Shown piece after piece: positions 19,843 to 29,320 of a stretch of DNA of 64,000 bases (position 1 is its first letter; each line of letters opens with the position of its first letter). The position numbers were made by a program, and so were the translations under genes. Source of the DNA: Afipia sp. 1NLS2 (GTDB lineage Bacteria > Pseudomonadota > Alphaproteobacteria > Rhizobiales > Xanthobacteraceae); contig NZ_ADVZ01000001.1 of NCBI RefSeq assembly GCF_000178995.1, positions 1,584,001 to 1,648,000 on the forward strand, given 5' to 3'. Below the pieces are notes generated by a model, which searched no databases, was not told the origin of the DNA, and saw nothing but the letters and a program-made list of their open reading frames with translations.

Positions 19843-20415
19843 ATGGCAGCCGTCAAAATTCTCGTCATTCCGGGCTCGGTTCGCGAAAGCGCGGCTGATG
19901 TGCGTCTCGCCGCCGCCATCGTCAAGGAGATCGCGCTCAGCGATCACGAGGCGACGCGAATCTCGCTCGCGGACTTTATGCTGCCGCTGCATCAGGATTT
20001 GGGCAATGGCGAAACGCCGCCCGCCGCGCTTGATCTCAAGCGCATGATCGGTGCGCATCATGCGGTGATGCTGGTGACGCCGGAACGACATGCATTGCCG
20101 CCGCCGTTGTTGCTCAACGCGATGAGCTGGCTTGCCTCGGTGCGGGAGCGCAATGAATCGCCGTTGCAGGCGTTTCGCGGCAAGCCGTTCGCCATCGCCT
20201 CCGTCTCGGACCGCAATGATGGCATCTACGCCGCGCTGACGCTACGCCAGATGCTGACGGCGGGCTTCAATGCGGATGTGATCGCGCCGCAATTGATCGT
20301 GGCGCGCGGCGTTGAGGCCTTCGACCGGATGGACCGCTTGCAGGACGACAACGAATTTGCCGCGATGCAGAACCTGGTGCGGGCGTTGATCGACGCCGCG
20401 CAACGCATGATGTGA
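19843..20415 (+). CDS. NADPH-dependent FMN reductase family protein
   Basis: 190 residues with a flavodoxin-like fold. VKILVIPGSVRESAADVRLA (4-23) is the phosphate-binding loop of this family (GS.R..S), and LLLNAMSWLAS matches the second family region. The intervening TPERHALPPPL departs from the common PEYNxSxPG, so flavin contacts may differ. Its partner is unknown. It is followed 9 bases later by pyrF, with the pyrF ribosome-binding site overlapping its stop. Confidence 0.75.
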   Translation: MAAVKILVIPGSVRESAADVRLAAAIVKEIALSDHEATRISLADFMLPLHQDLGNGETPPAALDLKRMIGAHHAVMLVTPERHALPPPLLLNAMSWLASVRERNESPLQAFRGKPFAIASVSDRNDGIYAALTLRQMLTAGFNADVIAPQLIVARGVEAFDRMDRLQDDNEFAAMQNLVRALIDAAQRMM

Positions 20416-20424
20416 GGAGATGAC

Positions 20425-21132
20425 GTGACCAAGACACCGACCGATCCGCGCGACCGGATGATCGTGGCGCTCGATGTGCCGGGCGTGGCGGAGGCGGAGA
20501 AACTCGTCGCCACCCTGGGCGACACCGTGAGCTTCTACAAGATCGGCTATCAGCTCGCTTATGCGGGCGGGCTGCCGATGGCGCACGATCTCGTTCGCGC
20601 CGGCAAGAAGGTGTTCATCGACCTCAAGCTGCACGACATCGGCAACACGGTGGCGAACGGCGTCGCGGGCATCGCAAAACTCGGCGCGACATTCCTCACG
20701 GTGCACGCCTATCCGCAGACCATGAAGGCGGCGGTCGAGGCGAGCCGGGGCTCCGGTCTTCAGATCCTCGCGGTCACGGTGCTGACCTCCTACAACAACG
20801 ATGACCTCAAGGAAGCGGGCTACACGCTGGGCGTGGCCGAGATGGTGGCGCAGCGTGCGCGGCAGGCGCAGGCGATCGGCGTCGACGGCATCGTCTGCTC
20901 GGCCGAAGAGTCGGCCAATCTTCGCGCCATCCTGGGGCGCGACATCGCGCTGGTGACGCCCGGTATCCGCCCTGCAGGAAGTGCCGCCGGCGACCAGAAG
21001 CGGGTGATGACGCCCGCCCGTGCCATCGCCGCCGGGTCCGATTACCTCGTGGTCGGCCGTCCGGTTGTTGCGGCCGCCGACCCGAAAGCGGCAGCGCAGG
21101 CCATCGTCGCGGAGATCGCTGCGGCGTCCTGA
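20425..21132 (+). CDS. pyrF: orotidine-5'-phosphate decarboxylase
   Basis: 235 residues starting at GTG 20425 with GAGGAG upstream. Catalyses the last step of UMP synthesis. The catalytic D-x-K-x-x-D array is present in [17 protein letters not shown] (D66, K68, D71), and [21 protein letters not shown] gives the phosphate-binding region, followed by [16 protein letters not shown]. Together with the preceding reductase gene it forms a two-gene unit; dapB follows after 88 bases in the same direction. Confidence 0.95.
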   Translation: MTKTPTDPRDRMIVALDVPGVAEAEKLVATLGDTVSFYKIGYQLAYAGGLPMAHDLVRAGKKVFIDLKLHDIGNTVANGVAGIAKLGATFLTVHAYPQTMKAAVEASRGSGLQILAVTVLTSYNNDDLKEAGYTLGVAEMVAQRARQAQAIGVDGIVCSAEESANLRAILGRDIALVTPGIRPAGSAAGDQKRVMTPARAIAAGSDYLVVGRPVVAAADPKAAAQAIVAEIAAAS

Positions 21133-21220
21133 GCCGATTTCCCGAAATACCTGCGCCGGATAGCGGATTGCCGACGCCATCCGCCCCCGCTATACCCCGA
21201 AAGCAATGTGAGGCCGAGAT

Positions 21221-22033
21221 ATGTCGGATATGCGTTTGATCGTTGCAGGTGCGGGCGGCCGGATGGGCCGGACGCTGCTTCGCGCGCTCCACGAAACCGA
21301 GGGCGCGACGGTGGTCGGTGCGCTGGAAGCGCCGGATTCCGAACTGCTCGGCGAGGATTCCGGCGTGCTGGCCGGGCTTGCGCCGAATGGCATTCCATTG
21401 TCGGCCGACCTGTGGACCCTGTCGAAAGATGCCGACGGCATTCTCGATTTTACCGTCCCCGCGGCGACCATCGCCAATGTCGCGATCGCGGCCGAGCGCG
21501 GCCTTGTGCATGTCATCGGGACCACCGGCCTGTCGGCCTCCGACAACGCGGTGATCAAGAGCGTCACCTCGCGCGCCATCGTGGTGCAGTCCGGCAATAT
21601 GAGCCTCGGCGTCAATCTGCTCGCAGCATTGGTGAAGCAGGTCGCGAAATCGCTCGACGACGATTTCGACATCGAAATTCTGGAAATGCACCATCGCGCC
21701 AAGATCGACGCGCCGTCCGGCACAGCCTATCTGCTCGGCCAGGCGGCGGCGGAGGGGCGCGGCATTGCGCTCGAAGGCAAGTCGGTGCGCTCGCGCGACG
21801 GCTACACCGGCGCGCGCAACCGTGGCGACATCGGTTTCGCGACGTTGCGCGGCGGCACCGTCACCGGCGAGCACACCGTCATCTTCTCGGGCCCCTATGA
21901 GCGCATCGAACTGACTCATCGCGCCGAGGACCGCATGATCTTCGCGCGCGGTGCGATCAAGGCCGCGTGCTGGGCGCGCGGCCGCAAGCCCGGTCACTAT
22001 TCGATGGCCGACGTGCTCGGCATCGGCGGCTGA
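21221..22033 (+). CDS. dapB: 4-hydroxy-tetrahydrodipicolinate reductase
   Basis: 270 residues, the normal length. Reduces hydroxy-tetrahydrodipicolinate in lysine and diaminopimelate synthesis. The nucleotide-binding loop is [13 protein letters not shown] (7-19); GTTGLS and the catalytic/substrate stretch [19 protein letters not shown] are clear, as is [23 protein letters not shown], then FARGAIKAA near the end. Followed by gpmA 28 bases downstream, so probably co-transcribed. Confidence 0.96.
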   Translation: MSDMRLIVAGAGGRMGRTLLRALHETEGATVVGALEAPDSELLGEDSGVLAGLAPNGIPLSADLWTLSKDADGILDFTVPAATIANVAIAAERGLVHVIGTTGLSASDNAVIKSVTSRAIVVQSGNMSLGVNLLAALVKQVAKSLDDDFDIEILEMHHRAKIDAPSGTAYLLGQAAAEGRGIALEGKSVRSRDGYTGARNRGDIGFATLRGGTVTGEHTVIFSGPYERIELTHRAEDRMIFARGAIKAACWARGRKPGHYSMADVLGIGG

Positions 22034-22061
22034 TGAAATCCCGGAATGAGAGTCAAAAGGT

Positions 22062-22685
22062 ATGAGTGATCGTCTTCTCGTGCTCGTCCGCCACGGTCAG
22101 AGCGAGTGGAATCTGAAGAACCTCTTCACCGGCTGGAAGGACCCCGACATTACCGCGCAGGGCGTCGAGGAAGCCAAGCGCGCGGGCAAGCTTCTCAAGG
22201 AGAAAGGCTTCGCCTTCGATGTCGCCTTCACCTCGGAACTGACGCGCGCCCAGCGCACGCTGTCGCTGATGCTTGATGAGCTTGGGCAGACCGACATTCC
22301 CGTGACGAAGAACATCGCGCTGAACGAACGCGACTATGGCGATCTCTCCGGTCTCAACAAGGACGAGGCGCGCAAGAAATGGGGCGACGAGCAGGTGCAT
22401 ATCTGGCGCCGCTCCTACGATGTCGCGCCGCCCGGCGGCGAAAGCCTGAAGGACACGCTGGCGCGGACGCTGCCTTACTACGTGCAGGAGATTCTCCCCT
22501 GCGTTCTGCGCGGCGAGCGGACGCTGGTGACTGCGCATGGCAATTCGTTGCGTGCGCTGATCATGGTGCTGGAGAAGCTGTCGCCGGAGGCAATCCTCAA
22601 GCGCGAGGTCGGCACCGGCGTGCCGATCATCTATCGGCTCAGGGCCGATGCGACGGTGGAATCGAAGACCGATCTCGCTGGCTAA
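22062..22685 (+). CDS. gpmA: 2,3-bisphosphoglycerate-dependent phosphoglycerate mutase
   Basis: 207 residues. [20 protein letters not shown] carries the phosphohistidine (H11) of the histidine phosphatase superfamily; [20 protein letters not shown], then [14 protein letters not shown] and [16 protein letters not shown] complete the mutase pattern. Interconverts 3- and 2-phosphoglycerate. The alphaproteobacterial short form lacks the C-terminal tail of the enterobacterial enzyme. Its last 4 bases overlap the end of the convergent Ada-like gene. Confidence 0.93.
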   Translation: MSDRLLVLVRHGQSEWNLKNLFTGWKDPDITAQGVEEAKRAGKLLKEKGFAFDVAFTSELTRAQRTLSLMLDELGQTDIPVTKNIALNERDYGDLSGLNKDEARKKWGDEQVHIWRRSYDVAPPGGESLKDTLARTLPYYVQEILPCVLRGERTLVTAHGNSLRALIMVLEKLSPEAILKREVGTGVPIIYRLRADATVESKTDLAG

Positions 22686-23614
22686 TCGCAGCTATTGGTG
22701 CGCGCGGTTTCCCACCCCAACATCGCGCGCTTGCGCGTCAGGCCCCAGTGATAACCGGTGATGGCGCCGCTCTTGCCGAGCACGCGATGGCACGGCACCA
22801 CGAACGAGATCGGATTCTTGCCGACCGCCGCGCCGACCGCGCGCGAGGCCTTCGGCGCACTGATGGTGCGTGCGATATCAGAGTAAGTGGTGGCCTTGCC
22901 CATCGGAATGCGCAGCAGCGTTTCCCACACCCGGATCTCGAAATCGGTGCCGATCAGCACCACGCGCAACGGCCGCTCCGCCTGCCATTGTGATGATTCG
23001 AAGATGCGTCTCGCCAGCGCGGCGGTGCCTGCGTGATCCTCGATATAGGTCGCGAGCCTCCAGCGTTCCTGCATGTCCTCCAGCGCAGCGATCTCCTCGC
23101 CGGGATCGGCGAAGGCCAGTCCCGCAAGCCCGCGCTCCGTGGCGATGATGACGGCGGTGCCGAATGGCGAGGGGTGGAAGCCGTAACGCAGCGTCAGGCC
23201 CGCCGCGCCTTTCTTCCACTCGCCCGGCGACATCGCTTCGTGCGTCACGAACAGATCGTGCAAGCGGCTCGGGCCCGACAGCCCGGAATCGTAGGCGACA
23301 TCGAGAATGTTGCCGGACTCGCGCAACAGCCGTTTGGCGTTGTCGAGCGTCACCGCCTGCATGAACGCCTTCGGCGTCAGCCCGGCCCAGCGGCGGAACA
23401 GATGATGCAACTCGTCCGGCGTGACGCTGACGGCTTCCGCCATCTCCTCGATGGTCGGTTGGCCGCGCCAATGCTCCGAGATGAAGGCGATGGCGCGGTG
23501 CACGGTCTCGTAATCGCGCAAGCTCTCGCTGGCAGCGGGTGCCTGCGCGATTTGCGCGCGCAGCGATTTTGCGGAGGCCGGCTCGAATGCAGTCATGGGG
23601 TTTTGTATCATCAT
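22682..23614 (-). CDS. AraC-type domain fused to methylated-DNA-[protein]-cysteine methyltransferase
   Basis: 310 residues. Residues about 35-120 form an AraC-type helix-turn-helix ([32 protein letters not shown]). The C-terminal third is an O6-alkylguanine-DNA alkyltransferase domain with the acceptor motif [12 protein letters not shown]. This is Ada without its N-terminal zinc domain, which repairs methylphosphotriesters and activates Ada. So it should repair O6-methylguanine, but may not act as a methylation-switched regulator. Start choice is uncertain: M1 (23614) or the ATG at 23596. Confidence 0.88.
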   Translation of the reverse strand: MMIQNPMTAFEPASAKSLRAQIAQAPAASESLRDYETVHRAIAFISEHWRGQPTIEEMAEAVSVTPDELHHLFRRWAGLTPKAFMQAVTLDNAKRLLRESGNILDVAYDSGLSGPSRLHDLFVTHEAMSPGEWKKGAAGLTLRYGFHPSPFGTAVIIATERGLAGLAFADPGEEIAALEDMQERWRLATYIEDHAGTAALARRIFESSQWQAERPLRVVLIGTDFEIRVWETLLRIPMGKATTYSDIARTISAPKASRAVGAAVGKNPISFVVPCHRVLGKSGAITGYHWGLTRKRAMLGWETARTNSCD

Positions 23615-23667
23615 CGGGGAAAGCTAGGCGCGCCGCAGCCTGCTATCCACCCGATTCCTGAAAACAC

Positions 23668-24186
23668 TCAAGTCAATGGATTGTAGGTCGGGCCACGTCT
23701 GGCGTCCTGCAGGGCAAGACGCAAGGCCTTGGCAAAGCTTGCCTTTTCATCGGGGCTCAAAAAGCTGCCGACGGCGACGCTGCGGCCGTGCGACCGCAGA
23801 TACAGCCGTTCGATGCCGAATTCCTCGTGCTCCTCCTGGTCGAGCCGCACCCAGTGCGGATTGAAGGTCCACTCCATGACATGGCCGCGATGGCTGACGC
23901 GGCGCAGCCGCAATTCATGCGGCGTCAGCACCAGATGCTCGGAGGCGCGGGCGCGGGCATAGTTCACGCGGAACGCCCAGTAGATCATCAGCACGTCGAG
24001 GCCGAAGAAACCGAACACCGGCCATGCGCCCATGCGCAGGAAGACGACGCCGGCAATAAAGCTGACGATGCTCAGAAACAGCATCAGCGCGAGAAAGCCG
24101 CTACGCCCGAGCGAGCGATGCGGCGTCAACTCGGCCGTGAAAATCGGCTTCTCGAAGGCGTCGTGAAAATCGTTGCCGTCTCTCAT
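23668..24186 (-). CDS. DUF2244 membrane protein
   Basis: 172 residues. Two adjacent hydrophobic segments (GFLALMLFLSIVSFIAGVVF, then FGFFGLDVLMIYWAF, about residues 30-70) anchor it in the inner membrane; the C-terminal part is a beta-rich cytosolic domain (HELRLRRVSHRG, W.FNPHWVRLD, LYLRSHGRSVAVGSFLSP). This is the DUF2244 pattern, common in alphaproteobacteria and of unknown function. Only 23 bases separate its start from the divergent nth start. Confidence 0.85.
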   Translation of the reverse strand: MRDGNDFHDAFEKPIFTAELTPHRSLGRSGFLALMLFLSIVSFIAGVVFLRMGAWPVFGFFGLDVLMIYWAFRVNYARARASEHLVLTPHELRLRRVSHRGHVMEWTFNPHWVRLDQEEHEEFGIERLYLRSHGRSVAVGSFLSPDEKASFAKALRLALQDARRGPTYNPLT

Positions 24187-24209
24187 GGCTGTTCAGTATA
24201 TCCATCTTC

Positions 24210-25034
24210 ATGGCAAAAAAAGCGGCGCACGCCTCACACCTTCGTAAACCCGGCACAACGGCGAAGGCCGCTGCCAAGAAGGCCAAATCGAAGCCCACGG
24301 CAAAGAAGCCCAAGGCTTTGAAAAAACCGGCTGTGAAGACTTCGTCTGCGAAGACATCCGCTCCAAAACTCAAACGCTGGAGTGAGGCGGAGGTTCACAC
24401 CGCCTTCGCACGGTTCCGTGCGGCCAACCCCGATCCGAAAGGCGAACTCGAACACCTCAATCACTTCACGCTGCTGGTCGCGGTGGTGCTGTCCGCGCAG
24501 GCGACCGATGCGGGCGTCAACAAGGCGACGCGCAATCTGTTTCCGATCGCCGACACGCCGGAAAAAATGCTGGAGCTCGGCGAAGCCGGCCTGCGCGAGC
24601 ATATCAAGACCATCGGGCTTTACCGCGCGAAGGCGAAGAACGTCATCGCGCTGTCAGAGCAGTTGATCGCGCAGCATGGCGGGAAGGTGCCGCGAACGCG
24701 CGAGGAACTGGAGACGCTGCCTGGCGTCGGCCGCAAGACCGCGAATGTGGTGCTCAACATCGCCTTTGGTGAAAAGACTATCGCGGTGGACACGCATCTG
24801 TTTCGTGTCGGCAACCGTACTTATCTCGCGCCGGGCGCGACGCCGCTGGAGGTCGAACTGGAATTATTGCGCGTGGTGCCGGACGAGTTCATGCGCCACG
24901 CCCATCACTGGCTGATTCTACACGGGCGCTACACCTGCATCGCGCGCAAGCCGCGCTGCGAAGTGTGCATCATCAACGATCTGTGCCGCTGGCCGGAAAA
25001 GACCACGTTCATGGAAGCGGCAGAAAACGCCTAA
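24210..25034 (+). CDS. nth: endonuclease III with a long basic N-terminal tail
   Basis: 274 residues, against about 210 for the Escherichia coli enzyme. A DNA glycosylase/AP lyase for oxidised pyrimidines. The catalytic core is complete: helix-hairpin-helix with the lyase lysine (LPGVGRKTANVVLNIAFGEK), the catalytic aspartate (AVDTHLFRV), and the four-Cys iron-sulfur loop C-x6-C-x2-C-x5-C (CIARKPRCEVCIINDLC). Residues about 3-52 are a Lys/Ala/Pro-rich, histone-H1-like extension. The true start could be further in, but no better ribosome-binding site is obvious, and the tail is free of stop codons and clearly biased. Confidence 0.93.
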   Translation: MAKKAAHASHLRKPGTTAKAAAKKAKSKPTAKKPKALKKPAVKTSSAKTSAPKLKRWSEAEVHTAFARFRAANPDPKGELEHLNHFTLLVAVVLSAQATDAGVNKATRNLFPIADTPEKMLELGEAGLREHIKTIGLYRAKAKNVIALSEQLIAQHGGKVPRTREELETLPGVGRKTANVVLNIAFGEKTIAVDTHLFRVGNRTYLAPGATPLEVELELLRVVPDEFMRHAHHWLILHGRYTCIARKPRCEVCIINDLCRWPEKTTFMEAAENA

Positions 25035-25036
25035 GC

Positions 25037-25795
25037 CTATTCGGTGAAGGTTTGCAGCCGCGCCTTGCGTTCCGGCTCCAGCAGCTCAGGCCGCGGCCCG
25101 GACAGCCGCTTGTGGATGTGCACCATGAAGGCCATGCCGAACAAAGGTGTCGCGAGGTTCACGATCGGGATCGACACGAACGCGGCGATGAACAGCCCGG
25201 CGATGAACACCTGTGTGCCGTGATGCTTGCGCATCGCCTTGGCCTCGGCTGGTGAGCGGAAGCGCATCGCGGCCAACTCGAAATATTCACGGCCGAGCAG
25301 CCATGCGGTGGCGAGGAAGAACACCACGAGGCCGACGCCCGCAAAGAACAAGAACGGCAGCGCCACCAGATAGACCAGCACCGTGAGCCCTGCGGTCTTG
25401 CCGCCCTCGATCAGCGCGCGCACGATCGGCAGGGCTTTGCCCGGCATCTCTGCGGGATAGTCCTTGCGCTCGACATGGTCGGCGACGTCATCGACGAACA
25501 CGCTGGCGACCAGCGATGTCACCGCCGGCATCAGGAAGACCGCGCCGAACACGACGCCGAGACCGGCGGCGATCGACACGATCCACGACAATGCTTCCAG
25601 CGTGCCGTGAAAACTTCCGCCCGCCATCTGCTCGGCCCAGGCCTCGCCCGCGCCCGCGAGCCAGTTCAGCACGCGCTGCAGGGCAATGGCGCCGACCACG
25701 ATCAGGATCAGCGCAAGTCCGATGGACTTCCACAGGATCGCGCGCATCGGCTTCGAGAAAATCTCCGCGAGCGCGCGGATGGCGGCATCGAGCAT
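25037..25795 (-). CDS. CysZ/EI24-family membrane protein
   Basis: 252 residues from the ATG at 25795, chosen for its GAGGGAGA ribosome-binding site (the frame is open to 25861). Several membrane segments are visible (IGLALILIVVGAIALQ, SWIVSIAAGLGVVFGAVFL, then TAGLTVLVYLVALPFLFFAG with VGLVVFFLATAWLL, and GLFIAAFVSIPIVNLATP). The conserved MRF.P and the helical-hairpin arrangement match the EI24 family, which includes the sulfate channel CysZ. No sulfur genes are nearby, so sulfate transport is a guess. Convergent with nth with only 2 bases between. Confidence 0.75.
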   Translation of the reverse strand: MLDAAIRALAEIFSKPMRAILWKSIGLALILIVVGAIALQRVLNWLAGAGEAWAEQMAGGSFHGTLEALSWIVSIAAGLGVVFGAVFLMPAVTSLVASVFVDDVADHVERKDYPAEMPGKALPIVRALIEGGKTAGLTVLVYLVALPFLFFAGVGLVVFFLATAWLLGREYFELAAMRFRSPAEAKAMRKHHGTQVFIAGLFIAAFVSIPIVNLATPLFGMAFMVHIHKRLSGPRPELLEPERKARLQTFTE

Positions 25796-25924
25796 GGCTG
25801 TCTCCCTCTCCTCGTGGGGAAAGATGGCGACGCGCACGTGCGAGAGCAAGTGTCGAGGCAAACCCTGAGGCTAGCCGCGCGATATTCAAAATGATTGGCT
25901 TTGTGAAAAGGCCGCAGCCGCGCG

Positions 25925-26833
25925 TTATTCGGCTGCTTCCGGGACGGTCGCTGCCGCGTTTTCGTTCGCCGGCACCAGCGTCGCCAGTTCGCCGTCTACG
26001 GCAAGCCGTAGGGCCGGTGCACCTTGGGGGCCTTCGAAGACTCCCTCTGGAAAGGGATCGTCTTCAGCCGCCACCTCCCGGGGCGGTTTGGGCGTGTCCG
26101 CCCAGTGCAGCTTGGTGTAGTCGAAGCCGTATTCGATGGTGGGCTTGACGATCTCGAAATAGGGCGAGATGTCGAAGTCGCGCGGCGTATAGAGCGAGGA
26201 ATCCCGGATGTAGAGGATCTCGAGCCGCGCCTGACGGCTGCCCGCACGGGTGATGCGCGGCAGGATCGGATAGCGTACCGCGCCGAAAGCCTGCGCGATC
26301 AGCGCCGAGCAGATGATCTTGGTCGGATCGCCTGAGCCGAGCGCCAGCATCCGCCGCCGCCAGCGCTGCGGCACCGGCAACGGAAACAGATAGCGCAGCA
26401 GATCGATGATGTTCTTGGTGTCGTAACCAAAGCCGATGCGGTTGATAGCATAGCGGCACACCGTGTTGCGGTCCTCGAAGGACAGCCCGACCGGGCGACA
26501 GACCCGGGTGTGGTATGTGTCGTATTTCGACAGCGGCGCGGTGATGACGCCCTCGCCGACATAGGCCTCGATCAGCACATGCGGCTCGCCGTTCGGCTCC
26601 ATCGCGCCCTCGATCGGCCCGACATACAGCGCCGAGTGCGACCATGTCGATTGTGTCAGGTATTTGATGATGCCGGCGATGCGGTTGCTGCCCTCGATCA
26701 GCAGCACGTCGCCTTCCTGCAGGAGATTGCGCAGCCGCTCCGGATCGCTCGACGTAAATGGCTCGGCGCCCGGCGCTTCCTTTTGCAGGTAGCGCGCAAG
26801 CAGCTTGCCAACAGTATCGAGCACGAAGCCCAT
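25925..26833 (-). CDS. YiiX-like permuted papain-fold (NlpC/P60 superfamily) protein
   Basis: 302 residues from the ATG at 26833 (GGGGGAG upstream; the open extension to 26941 looks non-coding). The circularly permuted NlpC/P60 order is seen: a His motif first (STWSHSALYVGP), then the Cys motif (IICSALIAQAFG). GDVLLIEGSNRIAGIIKYLT at the domain start is typical of YiiX/YebB-type members. Such proteins are cysteine hydrolases or acyltransferases; the substrate is unknown. No signal peptide, so probably cytosolic or membrane-associated. The C-terminus is acidic and low in complexity. It is divergent from the amine-oxidase-like gene. Confidence 0.75.
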   Translation of the reverse strand: MGFVLDTVGKLLARYLQKEAPGAEPFTSSDPERLRNLLQEGDVLLIEGSNRIAGIIKYLTQSTWSHSALYVGPIEGAMEPNGEPHVLIEAYVGEGVITAPLSKYDTYHTRVCRPVGLSFEDRNTVCRYAINRIGFGYDTKNIIDLLRYLFPLPVPQRWRRRMLALGSGDPTKIICSALIAQAFGAVRYPILPRITRAGSRQARLEILYIRDSSLYTPRDFDISPYFEIVKPTIEYGFDYTKLHWADTPKPPREVAAEDDPFPEGVFEGPQGAPALRLAVDGELATLVPANENAAATVPEAAE

Positions 26834-27024
26834 TCTGGTCTCCCCCGGGCATGATGCGCTCATGCCAGCCAGTTTCGGTCGTAAGTGTTGCGGAAAGCGA
26901 TTGCAACTTCGTTGATGACACAGGGTCCGAGGTTCACGCACAATTCACCATGACCGTTGCGAAAGCCGTGTCATTGCGGCAAGTTGCGGTCAGACCTCCC
27001 CGCGCGATTGAAGTTTCGGAAACC

Positions 27025-28473
27025 ATGACAATGAAATTGACGCGCCGCGAGCTGATGGCGGCGGCGGCCTTGCTGGCAGTGACAACGCCGCGCCGTGCAT
27101 TCGCCGCCGGCTTGCCGCGCGAGGTCGATGTCGCGATCATCGGTGCCGGGGCCGCCGGAATCGCCGCCGCGCGAAAGGTCGCGGCCGCGGGCCGTTCGGT
27201 TCTGATGCTGGAAGCATCGTCCCGGCTCGGCGGGCGCTGCGTCACCGATGCAACGACCTTCGGCGTGCCGTTCGACCGTGGTGCGCGATGGCTCTATAGC
27301 AGCTTCAATCCGCTCGTCGGGCTTGCACGCCTCGAACGAATGGAGGTCACGCAGGCCGCGCGCGGGCAACGCATCCGCGTCGGCCGGCGCAATGCGCGTG
27401 CGGGCGAGACGGAAGATTTTCTGGCGCTGATGGTGCGCGTCAATCGCGCGATGGGCGAAGCCGTGCGCGGCAAGGGGGATCTCGCGGTTGCTCAGGCGTT
27501 GCCGCAGGATCTGCGCGAATGGCGCGGCACTGTGGAGTTCCAGTTCGGCCCGCTGACAAATGGCGGCCAGCTCGACCGCATATCGACCGCGGATACATTG
27601 AGTTTCGCGCCGCGCGATCCGGCGATGGTCTGCCGTCAGGGGCTCGGTACGTTCATGACACACCTCGCGGGACAATTGCCGGTCGCGCTGGAGACGCCGG
27701 TGACGAGCGTGCGCTGGAACGGCCGCGACGCGGAGCTCGAAACGCGATCCGGGACCTTGAGCGCGCGCGCGGTGATCGTCACCGCGTCGGTGAATGTGCT
27801 CAACGCAGGCAAGATCAAGTTCACGCCCGAGCTGCCAAAGCGGCAGGCGGAGGCGTTGTCGCATCTCACGCTCGGCAGCTACGACCACATCGCGCTCGAT
27901 CTGCCCGGCAATCCGCTCGGACTTGGCCGCGACGAAGTGTTTATTGAGCAGAGCAGCGGGCCGCGCACCGGCCTTCTGCTTGCCAACACCGGCGGCTCGT
28001 CATTGTGTCAGGTCGATGTCGGCGGCGCGTTCGGCCGCGAATTGTCGGCGCAGGGCGAGGCCGCGATGGTGGACTTCGCGCAAACATGGCTGCGCGATCT
28101 GTTCGGCGGGGATGTCCAGAAAGCGGTGACGCGTTCCAGCGTGACGCGCTGGAACGCCGAGCCTTATGTGATGGGCGCGATGTCGGTGGCGTCGCCCGGC
28201 GGACAACCGGCACGGCGGATTCTCGCTGAGCCTCTGGGGCCGCTGTTCTTCGCGGGCGAGGCGTTGCACGAGCAGCTTGGCGGCACAGTCGGCGGCGCGT
28301 GGATCTCGGGCGAGCGGGCGGCGGATGCCGCGCTCCGCAAGGTCACGAGCGGCAAGGCGGAGCGGCCCGCGGCTGCGAAGGGCGGAAAACGCGCGCCCCG
28401 CCAGAAGCATCATCAAGCGCCCGCGCATCCCGCCCCGTCTGGCGGCATGCGCTGGCCGGGCTTTGGCCGCTAA
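27025..28473 (+). CDS. exported flavin amine oxidase-like protein (Tat substrate)
   Basis: 482 residues; the ATG at 27025 (or 27031) immediately precedes a twin-arginine signal (TRRELMAAAALLAVTTPRRAFA), whereas the longer open frame from 26758 overlaps the divergent gene. After the signal comes a Rossmann FAD motif, VAIIGAGAAGIAAARKVAAA, then EASSRLGGRCVT, both standard for monoamine-oxidase-type flavoproteins. The C-terminal FAD region is LFFAGEALHEQLGGTVGGAWISGERAA (shown here in part). The last 40 residues are Lys/Pro/His-rich and disordered. Tat export means it folds with FAD before crossing to the periplasm. The substrate amine is unknown. Its stop overlaps the convergent hydrolase gene by 4 bases. 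Confidence 0.85.
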   Translation: MTMKLTRRELMAAAALLAVTTPRRAFAAGLPREVDVAIIGAGAAGIAAARKVAAAGRSVLMLEASSRLGGRCVTDATTFGVPFDRGARWLYSSFNPLVGLARLERMEVTQAARGQRIRVGRRNARAGETEDFLALMVRVNRAMGEAVRGKGDLAVAQALPQDLREWRGTVEFQFGPLTNGGQLDRISTADTLSFAPRDPAMVCRQGLGTFMTHLAGQLPVALETPVTSVRWNGRDAELETRSGTLSARAVIVTASVNVLNAGKIKFTPELPKRQAEALSHLTLGSYDHIALDLPGNPLGLGRDEVFIEQSSGPRTGLLLANTGGSSLCQVDVGGAFGRELSAQGEAAMVDFAQTWLRDLFGGDVQKAVTRSSVTRWNAEPYVMGAMSVASPGGQPARRILAEPLGPLFFAGEALHEQLGGTVGGAWISGERAADAALRKVTSGKAERPAAAKGGKRAPRQKHHQAPAHPAPSGGMRWPGFGR

Positions 28474-29306
28474 GCCTGTTCAATTGATGTGAAGAACTCG
28501 CGGACCGCCCGGTTGAACACATCCGGCGCTTCCAGATAGGCGGCATGGCCGACGCCCGGCAGGCTCACAGCGCGCGCGGACGGCAGATAGTCCATCATCG
28601 CTTCGGAACGCTGCGGCTTCACCACGGGATCGCGGTCGCCGGTAATGATCAGCACGGGCAGCTTGAGCGCGGGAAGAAACGGGCGGTTGTCGGTCTTCTC
28701 GACCATCTGCCCGCCGTTGAGCAATCCTTCGCGGCGCATTTCCGAGGCGACATGGGCGACCTGATCGAACACATCGGGCTGCGGCGAGGACGGCAGCATC
28801 TTTTCGGCGCGGACCTTGCCGTATTCTTCCGCCGGCATGTCCTCGAGCTCCTGCAGCCGCCGTGCGTACTTCGCGGCAAGCGGCGCGCCTTCGGGTGCGG
28901 CGTTACCCCAATGCGTGCCGGACAGCACGAGCGATGTCGCGCGATTCAAATGACGGGCGCAGAACCGTTCGGAGATTACGCCACCCATCGAATGGCCGAC
29001 GACATGGGCACGTTCGATGTTGAGTCGATCGAGAAGATGAGCGGCCTGCGCGGCATAGGCATCGGCATCGGGCGCGACCGGATCGGACAAGCCGTAGCCG
29101 GGCGCGTCCCATGCAATGATGCGATAGGAATCCGACAGCGCCTTGAGCTGTTGCGCCCAGCTTCGCGAATTGCCATTCATGCCGTGCAGCAGAAATAGCG
29201 CGGGCCCACGACCGGCCTCGCGATAGCTGATGATGCCGCCCGGCGTCTGAACCGTCTTCCGCTCCGGAAGCGGCTGTTCAAGAACGCCCATCGTGACTTG
29301 ATTCAT
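28470..29306 (-). CDS. alpha/beta hydrolase, last gene of the ABC transporter operon
   Basis: 278 residues, cytosolic. The oxyanion region FLLHGMNGNSRSW, the nucleophile elbow VVGHSMGGV (S106), the acid in TGDRDPVVKP and the His in LPGVGHAAYLEAP give a complete triad. The cap region is helical. Being 14 bases downstream of the ATPase gene in the same direction, it probably processes what the transporter imports, for example by cleaving an ester, lactone or peptide-like bond. Exact substrate unknown. Confidence 0.85.
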   Translation of the reverse strand: MNQVTMGVLEQPLPERKTVQTPGGIISYREAGRGPALFLLHGMNGNSRSWAQQLKALSDSYRIIAWDAPGYGLSDPVAPDADAYAAQAAHLLDRLNIERAHVVGHSMGGVISERFCARHLNRATSLVLSGTHWGNAAPEGAPLAAKYARRLQELEDMPAEEYGKVRAEKMLPSSPQPDVFDQVAHVASEMRREGLLNGGQMVEKTDNRPFLPALKLPVLIITGDRDPVVKPQRSEAMMDYLPSARAVSLPGVGHAAYLEAPDVFNRAVREFFTSIEQA

Positions 29307-29320
29307 GTCATCCCTCGAAA

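Noticed and set aside
22682-23614. Full-length Ada regulator
   Set aside because: The N-terminal zinc/methylphosphotriester domain with its four Cys is missing, so only the AraC and alkyltransferase parts can be claimed.
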